A stretch of 64,000 nt of DNA from Pseudomonas sp. RIT409 (GTDB lineage Bacteria > Pseudomonadota > Gammaproteobacteria > Pseudomonadales > Pseudomonadaceae). Below the pieces are notes generated by a model, which ran no database searches, was not told where the DNA came from, and saw nothing but the letters and a program-made list of their open reading frames with translations. Every line of letters starts with the position of its first letter. The stretch's first letter is position 1. The stretch spans positions 186,001 through 250,000 of the forward strand of contig NZ_QARE02000001.1 in NCBI RefSeq assembly GCF_003052515.2. The letters are read 5' to 3'. Of this stretch, positions 10,479 through 18,911 are shown piece after piece. A program made the translations under genes and the position numbers.

Positions 10479-10496
10479 CAGACATGCCCCTGCCAT

Positions 10497-11037
10497 GGTG
10501 AGGCGCCGGATTCTGAGCCAATTCTTAGGGCCCAGTCATGTGGTTAGGGCAGAATTAGACAGCCCTTACCTTCTATCCAGACATGTCCTACGCAGAGACG
10601 CCTACGACGCTGACAAGATGCGACGAGCAAGGCACAGATCCGCAACCCGAAGCGAAGCATGACACGACGTCGAACGGCTAGATGAAGCACGATGCTCTAT
10701 CGAAGGACAGCATGAATAAGGGTGGAATGAGTCAGTGGCACCCAGAGCGTCAGGCACGTCAGGAAAATGGCTGCTCCGTAGTGTGTCGATGAATATTGCC
10801 ACACGCTTCTACTATGGCATCATTGAGCCACCAAAGTATCTTTTCAGCGTACACTATGACGCCTTTCTCGAACCGATTAAGCAACGGTCTCACAGACGCT
10901 TCGTTCTGGCCTGACAGGGATCAGTAATACGCCAAACAACTCGATCACGCAGCATTGTCGCGAGCAAGCGCGCCTCTTGCGGTGCCTAGGTGCTCGTACT
11001 TCAATTTTTACAACAGGATGATGAGCGGACCACGGAT
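10497..11037. other. 540-bp stretch without a confident gene
   Basis: Only weak open frames. The best is 10789-10914 (+), 41 codons beginning MNIATRFYYG and ending RRFVLA, with no clear ribosome site and an open frame continuing upstream; it could be a gene remnant. Near 10954-10978 the text TGTCGCGAGCAAGCGCGCCTC resembles a Pseudomonas REP half-site. The region is accessory in character and probably eroded. Confidence 0.35.
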
Positions 11038-11964
11038 ATGGCCAGGAAAAATTCAGGTTTAGAAGCGCTCATTTCTCTCGTCAGCAAGTTGCCTTGGTGG
11101 ATCAGCGCCCTCCTCTCGATGCTATTCGCGGTCTGGCTGCATTCGATCGCCAGCGCGCCCCTGCCGGCGACGTTCGATCCCCGACATGCCGAAGTGGCCA
11201 TCGCGACGTCTGCGTTTCGCGGCATGGCAACGTTCGGGCAATTTTTCGTGCCGTTGGTGTTTGCTTGTGGCGCTGTAGCTTCGCTTTGGAACGCACACAA
11301 ACGCCGAAAACTGCTGGACACCACAGCCGCTGCCAGCGGCAATGCGTTGCTGAGCCTCTCTTGGCGTGAGTTTGAGTTGTTGGTGGGCGAGGCGTTGCGG
11401 CGTCGGGGTTTCAAGGTGCAGGAGATCGGCGGACAAGGCCCGGACGGCGGCGTTGATCTGGTTGCTCGCAAGGACGGTGAGACCTATTTGGTGCAATGCA
11501 AGCATTGGCGTTCCGTTCAGGTGGGCGTGCCGGTGGTGCGTGAGTTATACGGTGCGATGGCGGCTGAAGGTGCTGTCGGCGGTTTTGTGGTGACGAGCGG
11601 GAAGTTCACCAAACAAGCGCAGGAATTTGCCTCGGGGCGCAATGTGCAGTTAGTGGATGGTGCCGAGCTAAAGCAGTGGATGGTACAGACGAGAAAGCCC
11701 GAACCGCGCCCCACTGTTGAGGTAATCGCCGAGCGTGTGGAGCCTGTTGATGTAACGCCAAAGGCGAGCGAACCCGTCATCCGACCACCCGCGACTGAGT
11801 CGCCCACCCTTGTGAAAGCACCGGCCTGCCCGTTTTGCCGCAAAACGATGGTGATAAAGACCGCGCGTACCGGTGCCAATGCTGGCGGAAACTTCTGGGG
11901 TTGCACTGAGTTTCCGAAGTGTCGAGGCATTCGCCCGATCTTCGCCCCTATAAAGACCATTTAA
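11038..11964 (+). CDS. Membrane-anchored Mrr-type restriction endonuclease with zinc finger
   Basis: A 308-residue protein in three parts: two N-terminal membrane helices (about 18-38 and 60-82), a PD-(D/E)xK nuclease domain of the Mrr type (about 103-215) with the catalytic GGVDLV...YLVQCKHW (Asp, then Gln-x-Lys), and a C-terminal four-cysteine topoisomerase-type zinc finger (CPFC...GCTEFPKC). Mrr-family enzymes are type IV enzymes that cut modified DNA or respond to stress; membrane-anchored relatives are common and little studied. Start at the ATG at 11038 after a GAGCGG site; an upstream ATG at 10990 adds 16 residues and is less likely. It stands alone, next to the unknown membrane-protein operon. 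Confidence 0.85.
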   Translation: MARKNSGLEALISLVSKLPWWISALLSMLFAVWLHSIASAPLPATFDPRHAEVAIATSAFRGMATFGQFFVPLVFACGAVASLWNAHKRRKLLDTTAAASGNALLSLSWREFELLVGEALRRRGFKVQEIGGQGPDGGVDLVARKDGETYLVQCKHWRSVQVGVPVVRELYGAMAAEGAVGGFVVTSGKFTKQAQEFASGRNVQLVDGAELKQWMVQTRKPEPRPTVEVIAERVEPVDVTPKASEPVIRPPATESPTLVKAPACPFCRKTMVIKTARTGANAGGNFWGCTEFPKCRGIRPIFAPIKTI

Positions 11965-12090
11965 TTCCCTTTCATTTGCATAACATTTTCGCTAATCAAT
12001 ATTTAACGGGGTTTCATTTGATTCGAGACCATTGACTTTTTACAGTGGCCTCACCAAATCGAACTTGCTCTCGCAAGAAGGTTGATTCAA

Positions 12091-12315
12091 ATGTTCAAGA
12101 CCCTCGGCATTATCAGCGCACTGGCTGTTTCTTCTTTAATGGCGTCGCCCATTGTTCTCGCGGAAGAGTCCCCCGCTTTCGTAGCGCGCAACGACGCGCT
12201 TCATGCAAACGTCGAGCGACGCGAGGAGGCTATGGCCGCACTCGCCAAAGGCCGGGACAACAGCCAGCAAGCATCCACCTCACCCCCTCAAGCGGAGAAT
12301 GCAAACCACACTTGA
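12091..12315 (+). CDS. Small secreted protein
   Basis: A 74-residue protein with a Sec signal peptide (MFKTLGIISALAVSSLMASPIVLA, cleavage after about residue 24) and a polar, mostly helical mature part of about 50 residues (ARNDALHANVERREEAM). An AAGAAGG ribosome site at 12075-12081 fixes the ATG; a TTG three codons upstream is not needed. Overall it reminds me of the short periplasmic PtrA-type proteins of Pseudomonas, but this is a weak resemblance. A strong terminator follows, so it is monocistronic. Confidence 0.7.
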   Translation: MFKTLGIISALAVSSLMASPIVLAEESPAFVARNDALHANVERREEAMAALAKGRDNSQQASTSPPQAENANHT

Positions 12316-12410
12316 CCTGTATCAGGCCTCCAGCCTCTGTTGTTTCTGTCGTTGTTTCATCGTGGGGTTGCGTCTCTGCTCCTGATACAACCCTGCAAGC
12401 TCCCAACTTC

Positions 12411-12436
12411 AGCCGCTTCCTTAGCGGCTTTTTTTT
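12411..12436 (+). terminator. Rho-independent terminator
   Basis: AGCCGCT (12411-12417) pairs with AGCGGCT (12423-12429), a 5-base loop, then an eight-base T run. It ends the 74-residue secreted protein gene about 95 bp upstream. The 12316-12410 stretch holds nothing else recognisable. Confidence 0.9.
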
Positions 12437-12599
12437 GGCCTCCTAACAGGGTTCGCATACACGTCGGCGCAATGACACCAAGGGTTGGATGCGCCTGCAC
12501 CGGATCTCTGGCAAGACCACCCTGGCTTCAACCTACCCCCAGCGTCCCCCTTAAGGCAGAATGCTCACCCATTTCGGAAGTCGCATTTGAGAGGTAGGC

Positions 12600-13229
12600 A
12601 TGCCCTCGTTCACGTTGAGATCGGCCTTGACTTGTACCGCCCTGGCGTTGGCACTGGGCGTCCTGGGGGCGCAGGCGGCTACCGATACCAAGCACCCTGT
12701 CAAATCGACCAAAAGCACTCACACCGCTAAAAAAACCACCCCCGCAAAACCCAGCGGGCAGAAAGTCTCGATGCTCGGCGGCAAGTTCGTGTTATACCTG
12801 CCCAAAGACTATGTCAAAGGGCCGATGGAGGAGATTGACGACAAAGCCAAGGCGGCGGGCGTCACCGGCTCGCTGTACATGAACAGGCCCGCCAAGCGCG
12901 TGGTTATCATCACCGAAACGCCGTTGCCCGATGGCAAGACGGCGTCGTCGAACGATACGGAAACACTGGACACCATCATTGCTGAAACCCTTATCCAACA
13001 GCAGTCTAGCTATAAGGACTTCGCCAAACTTGGGGAAAAGAAGCTTGTCAGAAAACGCCTCGGCCTGCGTCAGTTGGATATTTCAGGCAGCGTCGACGGC
13101 GGCAAGGTCCTGAGCACGACCGTCGCCGCTGCATCAGGCACACGGACGGCAATGGTCAACGTCATCTCGCTGGCAAAAGACGCCAAGGCACACGGGGCGT
13201 TGGTCAAGGCGGTAACTGGAAGCAAGTGA
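12600..13229 (+). CDS. Secreted protein of unknown function
   Basis: A 209-residue protein with a signal peptide (cut near AQA-AT, residue 26), a Lys/Thr-rich linker (residues 28-52, tau-like KST/KKTT runs), and a compact domain starting VSMLGGKFVLYLPKDYV. GAGAGG lies just upstream of the ATG. The domain's Phe-x-Leu-Pro-x-x-Tyr opening and the later RVVIITETPLPDG strand look like a small periplasmic beta/alpha fold found as an unannotated protein in pseudomonads. Function unknown. Confidence 0.75.
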   Translation: MPSFTLRSALTCTALALALGVLGAQAATDTKHPVKSTKSTHTAKKTTPAKPSGQKVSMLGGKFVLYLPKDYVKGPMEEIDDKAKAAGVTGSLYMNRPAKRVVIITETPLPDGKTASSNDTETLDTIIAETLIQQQSSYKDFAKLGEKKLVRKRLGLRQLDISGSVDGGKVLSTTVAAASGTRTAMVNVISLAKDAKAHGALVKAVTGSK

Positions 13230-13262
13230 CGCCTGCTGCTTTTCAACGGTGGACGCAGCGCG

Positions 13263-13898
13263 CTATCTGCGCCCTTCCGCCGCCATGCGCACCGCAAACC
13301 CGAACAGTACGGTCCCCATGATCCAACGTTGAACATTGGCCCAGGTCGGCTTGGTGGTGAGAAATGCAGCGATGGACCCCGCAGCCAGCGCAACCATCGC
13401 ATTGACAGTCAAGCTGACGCCAATCTGCGCGCTACCCAACACCAGAGATTGGCTGAGCACGCTGGTACCGTTCCCGACTGTGATGAACTGAGGCAGTAAC
13501 GAGAGGTAGAGTACGGCAACCTTGGGGTTGAACAGATTGGTCAGCAGGCCCATCAGGAACAACTGACGGTTGCTGTCCTTCGGCAGGTCTCTGACCTGAA
13601 AGGGCGAACGACCACCCGGTCTGGCGGCTTGCCAGGCCAGGTACAGCAGATACAGCGCCCCCGCTGCACGCAGTGTGTCGTAAGCATAGGGGACGGCCAT
13701 CACCAAGCCGGTGATGCCGAACGCGGCACACAGCATGTAGAAGAGAAAGCCAATGCCCACACCGCAAAGGGAGATCAAACCCGCCCTACGGCCTTGCGAG
13801 ATGGAGCGCGAGATCACATAGATCATGTTCGGCCCAGGTGTCAGGACCATACCCAGCGAAATCAGGGAAAACGCGACTAGGTTAGAGAGTTCGGGCAT
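13263..13898 (-). CDS. LysE/RhtB family amino-acid exporter
   Basis: A 211-residue inner-membrane protein with the LysE/RhtB opening (LVAFSLISLGMVLTPGPNMI, with the GPN motif), about six membrane helices and the conserved NPKVAVLYLSLLPQF segment. Family members export amino acids or homoserine lactone analogues. The precise substrate cannot be read from the sequence. It converges on the 12600 gene. Confidence 0.88.
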   Translation of the reverse strand: MPELSNLVAFSLISLGMVLTPGPNMIYVISRSISQGRRAGLISLCGVGIGFLFYMLCAAFGITGLVMAVPYAYDTLRAAGALYLLYLAWQAARPGGRSPFQVRDLPKDSNRQLFLMGLLTNLFNPKVAVLYLSLLPQFITVGNGTSVLSQSLVLGSAQIGVSLTVNAMVALAAGSIAAFLTTKPTWANVQRWIMGTVLFGFAVRMAAEGRR

Positions 13899-14089
13899 TG
13901 GCGGTCCTACTCGGTATCGGCTGAAGTGGCTTACCCGGTGGCATTCCGGTACACAGATGCATTTCAGCCAAACGCTGCCCGCCCGTCCATAGACAGATTG
14001 CAGGTAAATCGACCACGACAGATGGGCAGCTCAGCCTCACGGTAAGGCGCTTGAACCGGCGGACAATGGGGCGCAGGGGGTCAGCACGC

Positions 14090-14830
14090 CTAGGGCATAG
14101 ACGGCATTTTATGTGACTCCTGCCGAGGAGCCGCAGACGCCATGACCTGTTTCAGCAATTCCAAAGGCGACAGCTTTTCGAGCAATGTGGCGACGTCGTC
14201 CTCGAACATCCACTTGCCATTCACAGCCTCCTCGCGTTCCAGATGCGCCGCTTGGACCGCACGGTAGCCCACCGGAAAGATGCACTTTTCCAACGGTGTC
14301 AAACGATCATAGTGCTCAAGCAGGCCGCGGAAGACGATACGCCGTTCCGATACGCCGCGCGTGGTCGCAATCAGCTTGATGAAAAACGCCGAATCATACT
14401 CGCGAATGGCCTCATAGGCGGTGTAGCGCTCCACCAACGTGTACCCCGAATCCGCGCCGAATGCGATGCAGCACAATGCCTCTCTCGAAAACCCACCCAG
14501 GGGATTCGGGGTATCGACTCTGCGCTGGCTTTTGCCGAGAGCGAAAGCCAGCGCCCTTTCCGCGGCCTGCGCGCGCTCGGGACATTCGAGAGATTGCATG
14601 TCCTGAAGGCTCGGTGCTTGGCGCCCCATCCGTTCGATTTCAGTATCAAACGTGGCGAACAATCCTCGCGGCCCCATCCACCGTCGATGCAACTCGATGA
14701 GATTGGCGATGCCATACGACGCCTGCTCGTGCACCAGACTGTGAAAGCCCCCCGTGACCGGGTCTTCATCGACAGGGCAATGGGGCTCGACGCTCAGACG
14801 GGGATCGTGGAGCGGTTTACCGGTTGTCAT
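14090..14830 (-). CDS. Unknown cytoplasmic protein
   Basis: A 246-residue soluble protein that I do not recognise. The ATG at 14828-14830 (MTTGKPLHDPRL) is used because AAGGAAAG lies 7 bases upstream; a frame to 14893 has no support. Predicted mostly helical, with notable stretches GFHSLVHEQASYGIANLIELHRRWMG split over residues 27-52 and a Cys pair at SREALCCIAFG. There is no signal peptide. A stand-alone LuxR-type regulator gene lies 292 bp upstream in the same direction. Confidence 0.6.
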   Translation of the reverse strand: MTTGKPLHDPRLSVEPHCPVDEDPVTGGFHSLVHEQASYGIANLIELHRRWMGPRGLFATFDTEIERMGRQAPSLQDMQSLECPERAQAAERALAFALGKSQRRVDTPNPLGGFSREALCCIAFGADSGYTLVERYTAYEAIREYDSAFFIKLIATTRGVSERRIVFRGLLEHYDRLTPLEKCIFPVGYRAVQAAHLEREEAVNGKWMFEDDVATLLEKLSPLELLKQVMASAAPRQESHKMPSMP

Positions 14831-15122
14831 CGTGTCTTTCCTTGTAGTTGGGTGAATCCTGAATAACGGCGCAGCATCAGGCGACCGAGGCACGCCTCGA
14901 TCAATGACAGCCGGTTACCGTCCGGCCATGCGAATAACTCGACGACCCTCTTTTTGACCGGTGAGCTGTGCCGCTGCCCGACAGCACCCGTACGGACTTT
15001 AAGACCGCGTTTAAATGTCAGCAAAGCATCCGGCAGGCATGTCGACTTATACATACCCCTTTAAAAATATATTTAAGGTTTAAATACCCACATTATGCGC
15101 AAAGTACTTGCGAGACAATCCG
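14831..15122. other. Intergenic region with AT-rich palindromic block
   Basis: Between the unknown gene and the LuxR-type gene. 15056-15085 is strikingly AT-rich (TTTAAAAATATATTTAAGG) in an otherwise GC-rich context, fitting a promoter or regulator site for the 14090-14830 gene. No gene seen. Confidence 0.4.
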
Positions 15123-15371
15123 TCAAATGTAGGGGTGTTCCAGTTTTTTCTTACGTGAGCCAGAAACGTGCAAGGCGATCAGCTGCGCGCGGTTCTTTAC
15201 TTGGTTCTTCTTCAGTAATGCCGATACATGATCGCGAGCGGTGTAATCACTGATACCCAGTTGTTGGGCAATGTCCTTGTTGCTGTAGCCCAGCAGCACC
15301 AGTTTCAACACTTCAAACTCTCGCGGCGTGGTGCGCCCGGGACGCTTGCGCGTATGCTCTCGCTCTTGCAT
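15123..15371 (-). CDS. Stand-alone LuxR-type HTH regulator (no receiver)
   Basis: An 82-residue protein made almost entirely of a LuxR/GerE helix-turn-helix (TTPREFEVLKLVLLGYSNK, then DIAQQLGISDYTARDHVSAL). The ATG at 15369-15371 follows a GGAGG at 7 bases. It has neither a phosphoreceiver nor an autoinducer domain, so it is an orphan DNA-binding module. It ends in a basic tail (SGSRKKKLEHPYI). It likely regulates itself or the unknown gene downstream. Confidence 0.82.
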   Translation of the reverse strand: MQEREHTRKRPGRTTPREFEVLKLVLLGYSNKDIAQQLGISDYTARDHVSALLKKNQVKNRAQLIALHVSGSRKKKLEHPYI

Positions 15372-15856
15372 TGACGAGCCTCCATCGCTCCTGATGACCC
15401 TCCATGGTGTTAGGTGCCCGTCGGACCGAAAGGGTGTTGACGAGCACTTCTTTTCAGCGTTCAAACTCGCCGCTCACATTCTGATGTTCAGCCCGTCAGA
15501 ACGCTGCAGCAGGTAACTATTCCTACACGTAAACAGAAAAACTTCTACGCTGGAATCACCCCTTTTATTGCAGACACGAATACGCCATACCGCGAATAAC
15601 GATTTACGCAACACATGCGCGTGAAGTGATGGGTTCGTGTTTGGGGCGACGACGATAAACGCAGTGAATGCTAATTACAATCACTCGTTACAATTGATTG
15701 GTAATGAATAGCGAAGCGAACTGAACCCATCCAACCCTGGCAAAAAGCGACCACCCCCCCTGAAACAGCGCAAGTCGCGCGGCACAAAAAAGGAAATGGC
15801 TGACGGCGTATAAAGGTGTGGCCTGACCGAATATTTTTGCGTTACCAGGGCAGTCT
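15372..15856. other. 485-bp low-GC stretch without a confident gene
   Basis: Clearly lower GC than its surroundings, especially 15510-15720 (TAACTATTCCTAC, then ATTACAATCACTCGTTACAA). No frame has a good start site or domain. It may contain the promoter of the small LuxR-type regulator and marks this segment as possibly acquired. Confidence 0.35.
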
Positions 15857-15888
15857 CGCCCAGGGCGTCACTAAAGGACGCCCTGGCG
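15857..15888 (-). terminator. Hairpin at the end of the MFS gene
   Basis: CAGGGCGTC (15861-15869) pairs with GACGCCCTG (15877-15885), with extra CGCC/GCG pairing outside, right at the MFS stop. There is no T run on the minus strand, so it is a weak or atypical terminator. Confidence 0.5.
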
Positions 15889-15889
15889 A

Positions 15890-17209
15890 TCAGTTCCCGC
15901 ACCCGGCAGGCAATCCGTCGTCGACCTGCATCCGCTTACGCACGCCGAAGAACATTGCGGTCAGTAGACCCACGGCGCCCATGATCGCGCAGTAACCCAC
16001 GCAAACCCATGGGCTCCATGGCATCAAGGCGATCAGCGCCAGCGGCGTGGTGCTGGCCCAGAGGGCATAGCTGACGTTATAGGTCAGCGAAATACCGGAC
16101 ACGCGGATGTTCGCAGGGAACAAACCGACCATCACCGAGGGCACCACGCCGACAATGCCGCAGGCCAGCCCCGCCACTGCGTACGCCAGCCCGACCGGGA
16201 GCCACTGGATCACCAGGCTGGCGTACAACAGGCCCACACCTAGCGGCAGTAGCACGCTATACAGTACGACGCCGCGCCAGGCCCCGATGCGGTCCACCAG
16301 CCGTCCCGCCATTACACACCCGATATTCAGGAATACGATGCCGACGCTGCTCAGGGCGAAGGTGTCACTGGGGCTCATGCCAAATCGCTGTTGCATCACC
16401 GTAGGGGTAATGACCACCAAGGTGACTACTGCTGATGTCAGCACGCAGGTCAGCAAGGCGGCCGGCAGCAGCGATTGACGGTGTCGGCGAAGCACGGCGC
16501 GCAACGGCAGTTCGATCGTCCCCTCCCGCTGGGCATGAAGGGCCATGAACACCGGCGTCTCGTTCAACCAGCGACGCAGCCATACGCCGACCACGCCAAA
16601 GACCCCGCCGAGGAGAAACGGAATGCGCCAGGCGTAATCGAGGATTTCCGCGTGGCTGAAGACCTTGGCCAACCAGGTCGCCGTCAAGGCGCCGATCAGA
16701 TAGCCGAACGTCAAACCAGCCTGCAGCACGCCCAATGCGTAGCCACGATGGCCCTTTGGCGCATGCTCGGCGACGAAAACCCAAGCGCTTGGCACTTCGC
16801 CGCCGACCGCTGCGCCTTGCAGCACGCGCAGCCCCAGCAGCGCCAGCGGTGCCCAATACCCGATTTCAGCATAGGTGGGCATCAGGCCGATCAGCAGGCA
16901 CGGCAAGGCCATCATCATGATGCTCAGGCTGAACATCCTTTTGCGACCCAGCCTGTCGGCGAAATGCGCCATGAGGATGCCGCCCAGCGGACGCGCCAAG
17001 TAGCCGGTGACGAATATTCCGAAGCTTTGTAAAAGTCGCAGCCACTCGGGCATGTCCGGAGGAAAGAACAGTTGGCTCAGGGTCAGCGCAAAAAACACGA
17101 AAATGATGAAATCGTAGATTTCCAGCGCCCCGCCCAGTGCCGCCAGGCCGAGGGTCTTGTAATCCCCGCGGCCGATCGGTTGTGGACGTGGTCGAAGAAT
17201 GGCTGTCAT
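15890..17209 (-). CDS. MFS transporter, metabolite:H+ symporter type
   Basis: A 439-residue, 12-helix major facilitator of the MHS (ProP/ShiA/KgtP) group. Visible: GYLARPLGGILMAHFADRLG with the following RKR (cytoplasmic loop 2-3 motif), GLRVLQGAAVGGEVPSAW in helix 4 and the matching C-half GLACGIVGVVPSVMVGLFP. Such carriers import organic acids, osmolytes or aromatic acids with protons. The ATG at 17207-17209 is chosen for a GGGG site; an ATG at 17221 would add four residues. An AraC regulator gene lies upstream in the same direction, with a terminator hairpin in between. Confidence 0.85.
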   Translation of the reverse strand: MTAILRPRPQPIGRGDYKTLGLAALGGALEIYDFIIFVFFALTLSQLFFPPDMPEWLRLLQSFGIFVTGYLARPLGGILMAHFADRLGRKRMFSLSIMMMALPCLLIGLMPTYAEIGYWAPLALLGLRVLQGAAVGGEVPSAWVFVAEHAPKGHRGYALGVLQAGLTFGYLIGALTATWLAKVFSHAEILDYAWRIPFLLGGVFGVVGVWLRRWLNETPVFMALHAQREGTIELPLRAVLRRHRQSLLPAALLTCVLTSAVVTLVVITPTVMQQRFGMSPSDTFALSSVGIVFLNIGCVMAGRLVDRIGAWRGVVLYSVLLPLGVGLLYASLVIQWLPVGLAYAVAGLACGIVGVVPSVMVGLFPANIRVSGISLTYNVSYALWASTTPLALIALMPWSPWVCVGYCAIMGAVGLLTAMFFGVRKRMQVDDGLPAGCGN

Positions 17210-17231
17210 GGACGACCCCATTTGGCAGATG

Positions 17232-17252
17232 AAAAAAGCCGCCAGGTGCGGC
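17232..17252 (-). terminator. Terminator between the AraC and MFS genes
   Basis: On the minus strand GCCGC, a short loop, GCGGC and a six-base T run. It follows the AraC gene by about 70 bp and sits only about 25 bp upstream of the MFS start, so the MFS gene needs read-through or a promoter overlapping the hairpin. Confidence 0.75.
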
Positions 17253-17319
17253 AAAGGCGCGCAGGATAGCAAAGCTGGCGCCATGCGGGCGGCTGACAGA
17301 CAACCGGAGTCAGGTCATA

Positions 17320-18087
17320 TCACAGGGCATATGTGCCGGGCGTGGCCCCGAACTGCGCGCTGAAGGCTGTGATGAAGGTGCTGACGCTGTCATAGCCCAG
17401 ACGTTGCGCCACGCGGTTGACGCTATCGCCGTGGGCCAACAACTCCAACGCTCGCTTCATCCGCGCGACGATTCGCCATTGCACCAACGACATACCGGTT
17501 TCTGCCCGAAAATGCCGGGTCAGACCGCGCCGCGACATTCCCACGCGTCGTGCCCAGTCGTCGAGGCTGGTCTTGTCGGCCGGGTCCGCGACGATGGTCA
17601 GCGTCATGCCCACCAAATGGGGGCTGCTCGGCATGGGTAAAAACAGCGGCTGAGCGGGAGATATCTTCAATTCGTCGAACAGGACATCCAGCTGCCGGTT
17701 CTGGGGCGCAGAGAGTTCGCCAGGCTGCTCGCACCATTGCGCAATACGTTCCAGAAGCGCGCCGGACAGAGGCGTCATGTCGAACACCGTCGGGGTTGTC
17801 GGAAACAACGGGCACAGATCGGGACGCAGGTAGATCATGCAACCGGTAGCAGCATTATGGACGCGCGCTGCATGGGCCACCCCCGGGGGAATCCAGCCGA
17901 TGCGCCGAGCAGGGACGACCCAACTGCCCGTATCCAGTTCAGCGGTGATTACACCCTGTCGAACAGCCCACAACTGCCCTTCGCGGTAACGGTGCAGCCG
18001 GTCATCGAGAGCCGACTGCGCAGGCCCTGTGATGAGCAAGGGCCTTCCATCCTCAAGGCGGCGTTGCAACGGGTACTGTGCTGGCAT
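17320..18087 (-). CDS. AraC-family transcriptional regulator with cupin N-terminus
   Basis: A 255-residue regulator. The N-terminal half is a cupin-like sensor (QLWAVRQGVITAELDTGSW, then IPPGVAHAARV). The C-terminus has the two helix-turn-helix units of AraC proteins: SLDDWARRVGMSRRGLTRHF and VNRVAQRLGYDSVSTFITAF, ending GATPGTYAL. The layout is that of regulators sitting next to an efflux or uptake gene, and the MFS transporter downstream is the likely target. Confidence 0.88.
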   Translation of the reverse strand: MPAQYPLQRRLEDGRPLLITGPAQSALDDRLHRYREGQLWAVRQGVITAELDTGSWVVPARRIGWIPPGVAHAARVHNAATGCMIYLRPDLCPLFPTTPTVFDMTPLSGALLERIAQWCEQPGELSAPQNRQLDVLFDELKISPAQPLFLPMPSSPHLVGMTLTIVADPADKTSLDDWARRVGMSRRGLTRHFRAETGMSLVQWRIVARMKRALELLAHGDSVNRVAQRLGYDSVSTFITAFSAQFGATPGTYAL

Positions 18088-18198
18088 GGCCCGATTCCCC
18101 AGTCGAGTGGCCTGCCCACGTTAGCAAGCCAACGGTTGCCGATGCCAGCGTTGTTGACGCCACTGTTCGGCAAACGCGTCGCCAGCCACGAACCGCTG

Positions 18199-18684
18199 TC
18201 AGTGCAGAGACGTCGTCGACAATTCGCGCTCCATGTACAGGCTACGCAGAAAGATGCCACTGGGGTGTTCATAATGTTCGTCCCGTATCGCGACGAATCC
18301 CATCGCGCGATAAAAGTCGGCGGCATTCAACGAAGCGTAGAGGTGGAGCCGGGTGAAATGCTCCTCGGCGGCGATGCCCTCCAAGCCTTCCATCAAACGC
18401 CTGCCTATGCCCTTGCCCGCTTGCACAGGCTCGACGAACAGAGCGATCACCTCGCCCGTCTGTCGATCCAGAATACCGTAGCCCAGACGTTGCCCGTCTT
18501 CTTCGGCGATCAAGGCGCAGTGGGTAGCAAGCAAGCGTAGATAGGATTGCGGGGGCGGCGACTCGCTCCATGCCTCGATCTGTTCGGGCGAATAGTGACC
18601 GGCACACAACTGTCGCACTGCCCGCGTGCGCAGCGACCACAGATTGGGGATGTCAGAAACAGAGCCTGGTTTGAGTTGGATCAT
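18199..18684 (-). CDS. GNAT-family N-acetyltransferase
   Basis: A 161-residue single-domain acetyltransferase. The acetyl-CoA motif is GKGIGRRLMEGLEG, preceded by the beta4 strand VIALFVEP; LYASLNAADFYRAMGFVAI is the usual C-terminal motif. The ATG at 18682-18684 begins MIQLKPGS, the usual N-terminus; further in-frame codons upstream encode a Cys-rich leader with no support. The substrate is unknown. Confidence 0.85.
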   Translation of the reverse strand: MIQLKPGSVSDIPNLWSLRTRAVRQLCAGHYSPEQIEAWSESPPPQSYLRLLATHCALIAEEDGQRLGYGILDRQTGEVIALFVEPVQAGKGIGRRLMEGLEGIAAEEHFTRLHLYASLNAADFYRAMGFVAIRDEHYEHPSGIFLRSLYMERELSTTSLH

Positions 18685-18858
18685 GTTGCGTTTCCGCCAG
18701 AAGCATCCGCACGAACACCTTTGTTCGTGCACGACCTATAAACGCCGACACGACAGAATGCGCCTTTCCACGCGTGGCCGGAAGGTGCGAAGCATGCTGC
18801 AGTCGGCAGGTGTGTGGCCCTGCTTTTCGTGAAATGCCCAAGAACGAATAAGCGCCTG

Positions 18859-18874
18859 GGCGAGCAGGCTCGCC
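18859..18874. repeat. Short REP-like hairpin
   Basis: GGCGAG and CTCGCC with a 4-base loop, in the wording CGAGCAGGCTCGCC typical of degenerate Pseudomonas REPs. It lies 38 bp beyond the receptor gene stop and might act as its terminator, though no T run follows. Confidence 0.45.
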
Positions 18875-18911
18875 TCACAACAGCTTGCACACGAGCACTG
18901 AAACGCGTCAC

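Noticed and set aside
10602..10802. Minus-strand 66-codon frame
   Set aside because: Ser/Arg-rich, no ribosome site, no similarity noticed.
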